This document shows positions 59,057 to 64,000 of a stretch of DNA of 64,000 nt, one piece after another. Location of the stretch: contig CM114271.1 of assembly GCA_050084515.1 (NCBI GenBank), forward strand, positions 21,080,001 through 21,144,000. Reading direction: 5' to 3'. Both the position numbers and the translations under genes were made by a program. This DNA is from Blasia pusilla (Eukaryota > Marchantiophyta > Marchantiopsida > Blasiales). The number at the start of each line of letters is the position of its first letter. The first letter of the stretch is position 1. The notes below the pieces were generated by a model. It saw only the letters and a program-made list of their open reading frames with translations. It was not told where the DNA came from and searched no databases.

Positions 59057-59856
59057 ATCGGCTCCGATCGAATCACTGGCAGCTCGAAACTTGCTCCTAA
59101 ACCCCTCCACCGATTCGTGATCGCCCCGGGCTTTCCAACCTGGGCTCTGCTGGTCCTCTACGCACACTAAGTTGCCCTAATCGTTGAAATCTCTGAACGC
59201 ACTTCCGGGCAAATACTGTACGAAACTTCGAGGCCCTTCGCGTCTCTTCTCCACTACTTGACACAGAAGGAAAGCAGCAGAGACTCACAGAGTCGCCCGG
59301 TGGGAGAACCCCAGATCCGAGGGTTCCGGACCTCACTGTGAGGGAGGCTTCTAGAGGCCGTTGCACAGTCAGATGGTCAACTTGGACACGTGTTCAAGGT
59401 AAGCCTTTCGATTGGCCCTTTCCTCCGGAAAACTATTCTCTTCTCGCCACCACGCTGGCGAAAACGCTCTTTGCCATTGGCCAGATCTCGTGGACCCAAG
59501 AGTATGAGAAATCCAGATGGGTTCCAAAACCCTAACAGAACCGGGTCACCGTTGTTCGTATGATGCAAAGCTCCTTCATTAAGGGAATATTGGACTACAC
59601 TCTTGCACAACCTCACAAAGTCCCATATTGTAGCATCGGGATATTCATTATCTCCATGGAGACTATGTTGTGCATATGCATATTGCTACACAAGAAAGTT
59701 GAAGTAGGCATTGCTTATACGGCCAACTCCATTCTCGAATCTACATATCGTCATCAAGCCATATCCACCCTATCTCCATGGAAACTATGGATAAATCAGC
59801 GAGATCTAGTAGAGCGCCTTCGGAGATACTCGAGAACACTCTCAAGAGGTCGAGGA
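59057..59856. other. Upstream region of CPN10, no gene recognised
   Basis: It probably holds the CPN10 promoter. No TATA box stands out. The short frames at 59338-59535 and 59560-59859 (+) are unsupported. Confidence 0.4.
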
Positions 59857-60310
59857 TGACTTGTTGAGGCCACGGGTAACCTGAGAGAACACGTTTCCCC
59901 TTCGTCTCGGCTCATTTGGAGCCATATACCAAAAATTTACTATTTTAGGTAAGTTTCCATTTGGAATATAGTTGACTTTCCACTTTGGGAAGTTTCCCTT
60001 GACCCGCTACAGTAGGTCAAGAGCGAAGGAGGTGAGCACAGGTTACCGAGGAGAGAGCTTGAGAGAGGGAAGGGGATATACCTCCAAGAGAGAGAGCTTG
60101 AGAGTTCATTCTCTCTTTGTTGAACCTCTTGGCATGAGGCGGCGGAGCTATGGTCCTCCTTGCCTTGTGTGTGTAACCCAAGCCTCTCATTAGGAGAGTG
60201 GATTCGGTTTGACATGAGAGAGTGTGCACACCATGGAGAGATTGGTGTGAGACATTGATGTGAGATTGGATAGATTTACAAAGAAATTTATGTGTGTTAC
60301 GTTAACGATC
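59857..60310 (+). repeat. LTR- or leader-like sequence before element C
   Basis: It contains half-palindrome words GGGTAACCTG (about 59874) and CAGGTTACCGAGG (about 60040), which echo element B's LTR, and a GAGAGAGAGCTTGAGAG duplication (60050-60110). The part at 60135-60240 resembles, inverted, 49120-49195. Exact ends are not defined because the partner LTR lies outside the window. Confidence 0.4.
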
Positions 60311-61490
60311 CAGGTTCAACCCCATGGTTGAGTTCTTTGTTGAGTTAAGGAAGAGCTTCCTGGGGGTACGGACTGAGAAGTTGCGGAGCATCCATGACCT
60401 CCAAAGGCGCCCAGGTGAGAGTTTGCGTGAAGCCTACACTTGCTTGCATCGGTTGATTAACGTCACTCAAGGGGTGATAGAGTCTCAGGCTATCCAGTCA
60501 TGGTACGTGATATTGGACTGAACCCTACAGACACGGTTGCCGGAGGGAGTGCTTCTAATGAACACCTCACTTACCTTGAGAGATGTTTTTAGGACCGCGG
60601 AGAACATTGAGCGCAACATGGCGGAGGAGAGCGTCGCCACCATGAGTTCTAGGCGAGAGTAGTCACGATTGCCTACACCACCAGTGCAGCAACGTGGATT
60701 CTGAGATAGATGTGTGGCACCACGAGCTCAGGGAGGATACCGGGAGGCCGTGCCTTAGAGACCTACGCCTTCATATACGGCTTAGTAGCAGACGCCTGCG
60801 ATTATTTGTTGGGCATGTGGTGGAGCCCATCATGAGCGCGATTGCACTCGTCAGGGTCATAGACATGTGCCTCAAGATGGAGAAGAAGATGGTCCTGCAC
60901 CAGGAGGTTTATCAATATGACTATTGTCAAAGGTACGATCACACACGCGCCAGGTATTTCAGCCTACATCTTGAGTTACGTCCGGACCGAGGGCCATAGA
61001 GGGCACCAGAGCGAGTTGCCAGTCCGGGTGGGCCTAGAAGTCGTGCATGAGGTGATTCCATTGGGGGAGGAGGAGCTAGAGTTGCCCAAGGGGATGGTGG
61101 AGTTGCCACTGGAGGAGGTGGAGTCCCACCACATAGACGCGTCGAGGAAGACGTCGAGCGTGAGGCTCGGATGGTTGCTTAGATACAGCAACTACAGCAG
61201 CAGATTGCCACTATGGCCTTGAGGTTACCCGATGTCAGATCCACAGCATCGACATCTTATGGCGCGGTCGGAGATATGGACAATCCTAGTTGGATATGCG
61301 CGATTGTCAGTTGGAGGCAACCGTTGTTGTTATACGTGGAGCGACCGCCAAGTTGGATCCACAGAGGGGGGAATCCAGGAAACAAACTCGGCTTGCTCAG
61401 TCTTTCACGTTGTCCGAGGCGATGAGGACCCCATCGATGGGTCCTTATGAGAGTTCCCAGAGAGTTGATGTTTTTGGTGTATAGGCACAG
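60311..61490 (+). pseudogene. Element C gag (C-terminal two thirds), broken
   Basis: The frame 60324-60521 gives VEFFVELRKSFLGVRTEKLR and SLREAYTCLHRLINVTQG, matching element B. After several stops come the knuckles CWACGGAHHERDC (CX2CX3HX4C, intact, about 60806-60845) and YDYCQRYDHTRARY (two Cys changed to Tyr, about 60914-60957). A Pro/Glu-rich stretch and then AQSFTLSEAMRTPS (about 61395-61440) follow. It would package the element RNA, but it is broken. Confidence 0.72.
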
Positions 61491-62235
61491 AGGGCAATGG
61501 GAGAAGCGAGTGTGACGACTCCTATTGCTAATGCTCATGAGGAGCATGTGTCGAGCACATTATTGGGGGCAGCCACTATTGTGTACCGCGCTCCTTTCTT
61601 TTCTGCTTCCGATGTTATGACGTTGGGAGGAACGCCCGCCAAGGTTTTTTGGCTAGCCGCTACACTATGTGAGCGTGGAGTTGGTGTTCCTGCGTCACAC
61701 TCATGGGTGATTGCAGAGGAGGTGATGGACCTACCCTTGGAGCCTATGCTTGGGCTGTCCACGTGATATTCCTGGCAGGCTACGACTGCTAGGATGGCGG
61801 AGATGCCAGCTAGACCCGCGATAGCGTGTGCCATCACTGCTCTTGGTGTTGTATTACTTGATAATTGGGGATAGGTCTTCCAGTTGGTGACTCCAATAGG
61901 TACAATTTTTAGTCCGCAGCGTGTCTTGTTGGATTCGGGAGCGCAACCCTTGATGTTGGAGAAAGCGGCATTCAAAGGATTGGGCTTGATGAGAGCCGAT
62001 GTGGAGTGTTGTCCTTTCAGGATACATACATCCTTGGGTGGAGCGAGTACCACACACTATATCACCCCACATGAGGTTGTGGTGAGGATTGGCTCGGGAC
62101 ATCCTACATATGAGTCTGTGGTGTGAGCCAAGGCGATAGTGACCGGTGCAGAGTCCTACGACGTCTTGGTTGGTGGAACAATATTGTACCCGATTGGGTT
62201 TTCCTTGGATTACTGGGAGGAGTCAACATCCTACA
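61491..62235 (+). pseudogene. Element C aspartic protease, broken
   Basis: The active-site block RVLLDSGAQPLMLEKAA (about 61921-61970) is followed by SLGGASTTHYITPHEVVVRI and, after a stop, AESYDVLVGGTILYPIGF (about 62151-62205). Elements A and B share DSG and this final strand. It would cut the polyprotein. Stops at 61874 and 62126 break it. Confidence 0.72.
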
Positions 62236-62619
62236 GACCAGAATGACAGTCGAGTGATCGGCGCCTTAGCTCATTACCCATTCGATTCATCGATGGAATG
62301 ATCGAGCAACGGCCAAGAGAGATGGCGACCTTAGCGGCATTTAGCAATGGCCATCACTTGGCCTAGTGATTTCATTGAGGGACATGTCCATGCATAGGAC
62401 ACTCCCGTTCGTGAAATTTTTGTGGGGAGGAGTGTCATGGTAGCTGCATCATTCCGTGGAGGAGAGGTGCCGCTTTGGGGCTCGACTGAGGAGCTTCGAC
62501 GCTTAGTCGTTAAGCATGTGCAGACTACATGGAGCAAGACGTTTGCACAAGAGCATGATGGGTCAGAGGACCCCGAGGTAGCCAAAAGTGCTACTATGAC
62601 CCCTTTGGACACCACTCCA
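62236..62619 (+). pseudogene. Element C protease-methyltransferase linker
   Basis: The frame 62422-62718 reads RGGEVPLWGSTEELRRLV, then EHDGSEDPEVAKSATMTPLD and the conserved TTPIMW before methyltransferase motif I. The same linker is found in element A, partly inverted (17834-18235). No enzymatic motif is recognised in it. Its conservation suggests a structured N-terminal extension of the methyltransferase. Confidence 0.6.
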
Positions 62620-63620
62620 ATTATGTGGTGCATCCCAGAGGAGGGTATTCACGTGTTGGATCTCTTTGGAAGGATCAGTTTAGTTGTTGTTTTGCAGGCA
62701 ACAGTACCTGTACGTTAAGATTGATGATGTTATGAGGTGCACTTCACGTCACCATATAGCGCAGTTATGCCTCCAATTTCCCGACTTCTTCTTTTTGTCC
62801 GCCATGGAGGGGTACCAAAGTTCCCTACTGAGGGACATTTTATTGTTGGGACGCACGACTTGGAGCGGGTAGGGATCATAGACTTGGTCATTGCTGGTTG
62901 GCCGTGTGAGGGTCAGTCGAGTGTTGGACAGGGTAGCGGACTCTCCGTCCATGTTATTTTGGGAGATGATGCGGATCTTGCAACACTTATAAGAGCATCG
63001 GTCTTGTTCTCTAGGATGCATTCTACAGAATGTGCCAATTTTGGGCAATTCAAGGTCCCAGGTGGTGACGAGTGCACATTAGGTACGTGCATGGATCAGC
63101 CCGGCACTGTTATTGGATGCGGCGCGTGTAGGTTCACGAGCACATCATCCACGTCTTTCGTGGACCAACTTTATGCCACATGAGGTTTTTTGGAGGGCTT
63201 ATGCGAGAGTGGAGCACCCCTCCCATTTGTTGGTGGATTCTATTCTTGATCCAAGTCGCCGATCATAGGCAGTACGACACGATGATCGACCTCCGTTGAC
63301 TATGGTCAACATGATTGGCATGCCACGAGCAGCTTTTCCCACATTGATGAGTTTTCCCGCTTCCTATGCATTCAAGGAGGTAGGGCCTGGCTTGGTTTGG
63401 GATGACTAGGTACAGCGGTTGGTGGAGCCCAATGCCAATGAGCGAGAGTGAGCGATGGGATTCCTCACACGAGTGATGGCAGTACCGTCACTATAAGAGG
63501 TATCATGACATCATGTCTTGGGTCAGGCGATGGACCTAAAGTGCTTGACATGGATTTTCAGCTTAGGAGTAGTTGAGCAACGTTGTTTGCGGATGCGACA
63601 GATCACAGTTGTTGCATTGG
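62620..63620 (+). pseudogene. Element C DNA cytosine methyltransferase, frameshifted
   Basis: Motif I is HVLDLFGRISLVVVLQA (about 62650-62700), with the glycines partly lost. A shift follows, then the frame 62737-63183 with TEGHFIVGTHDLERVG and IDLVIAGWPCEGQSS (motif IV with catalytic Cys, about 62880-62925). Other frames give LQNVPIL (motif VI, Glu changed to Gln), DAARVGSRAHHPRLSWTN (about 63115-63168), then LVEPNANERE-stop-AMGF and HHVLGQAMDLKCLTWIFSLG (motif X region, about 63511-63570). All blocks of the DNMT3-like order are present, but at least four lesions kill it. It confirms that the methyltransferase belongs to this element lineage. Confidence 0.82.
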
Positions 63621-64000
63621 TGAGCCCCATGCCTACCAAGATGGTTGAGGAAGTGGCTAGGGACGAGACTCGAGGAGATCGACACATCAAGGGTGATCGG
63701 GAGAGACATCCTTGGACTTCTTGGGATGTTTTGCAGGTATGCCACAAGATAATAACCACAGCATCGAGCGTGGTTCCGGGTACTACACGTGGAGATCCAA
63801 GTTTGCAATTGGTTGTAGGGGAGCAATTGAGTCATGTTGTCCGAGATGGGGTTGCACCATAGCAACCACCGACACCCGCGCCGGAGAGTCCTATTCTAGT
63901 AACGATGGAGACTTGGGAGCCAGATATGGGCCCTAAGTTGACAAGAGGAGAGCGGCGCCGGATACACCAGTTTTGTAGGAGTTATTGGAGTTGTTTTGCA
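63621..64000 (+). pseudogene. Element C methyltransferase-RT linker and RT start
   Basis: A polar linker in the frame 63518-63862 is followed, after a stop, by PESPILVTMETWEPD and then KLTRGERRRIHQF, the same RT N-terminus as in element A (7029-6811) and element B (14050-14140). The window ends before the RT catalytic core. Confidence 0.7.

Larger units (their letters stand above)
59857..64000 (+). mobile_element. Element C: third gypsy element of the same lineage, cut by the window end
   Basis: Read on the plus strand it shows an LTR-like leader (59857-60310), gag from its middle, protease, methyltransferase and the start of RT (METWEPDMGPKLTRGERRR at 63905-63960). The coding blocks align with elements A and B. 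The gag capsid start is missing, so the leader joins straight to FNPMVEFFVEL at about 60313. Stops and shifts are frequent. Confidence 0.8.

Noticed and set aside
60311-60322. GGTTCAACCCC resembling a tRNA B box
   Set aside because: No A box or cloverleaf around it, and it encodes the conserved gag residues FNP.

Overview
The window looks like a transposon-rich, gene-poor stretch of a land-plant nuclear genome. Evidence: genes split by GT-AG introns (an NPF/NRT1-PTR transporter and a 10-kDa co-chaperonin), decayed copies of plant-type Ty3/gypsy, PIF/Harbinger, hAT-like and LINE elements, long AT-rich spacers, and no bacterial gene organisation. The species is not identified. A non-flowering plant (bryophyte, lycophyte or fern) is my guess, partly because the methyltransferase in the gypsy elements has the DNMT3 motif order, a family that flowering plants lack; confidence is low.

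Layout. 1-1.7 kb: nothing recognised. 1.7-3.7 kb (-): broken PIF/Harbinger transposase and a broken unknown ORF. 3.98-22.4 kb: Ty3/gypsy element A on the minus strand, bounded by 368-bp LTRs (3982-4349, 22028-22395), holding a nested plus-strand element B (8395-17806, LTRs about 483 bp). The whole inner block 8395-18235 appears to have been inverted after B inserted. 23.9-26.0 kb (+): broken hAT-like transposase. 27.3-29.7 kb: two large foldback (inverted) repeats. 29.8-30.8 kb: degenerate short repeats. 31.9-32.5 kb (-): trihelix/Myb-like pseudogene. 37.5 kb (+): MOZART1/GIP-like copy with a frameshift. 41.4-44.4 kb (+): apparently intact four-exon NPF transporter. 45.9-46.9 kb: tandem repeats. 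48.8-49.8 kb: LTR-like debris and a long CT microsatellite. 53.5-54.9 kb (-): LINE remnant. 57.8-59.0 kb (-): apparently intact three-exon CPN10 gene. 59.9-64.0 kb (+): gypsy element C, running off the end.

The most striking content is in gypsy elements A, B and C. Besides gag (two zinc knuckles), aspartic protease, reverse transcriptase, RNase H and integrase, all three carry a DNA cytosine-5 methyltransferase domain of DNMT3-like motif order between protease and reverse transcriptase. Element B also carries a PHD-finger-like module after the integrase. A keeps all methyltransferase motifs, B has lost the AdoMet-binding part, and C is frameshifted. All three copies are decayed by stops and frameshifts, so the functional element must be sought elsewhere in the genome. 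Cytosine methyltransferases captured by retrotransposons are known from dinoflagellates and a charophyte alga; a gag-PR-DNMT3-RT-RH-INT-PHD arrangement in a plant would be a notable relative.
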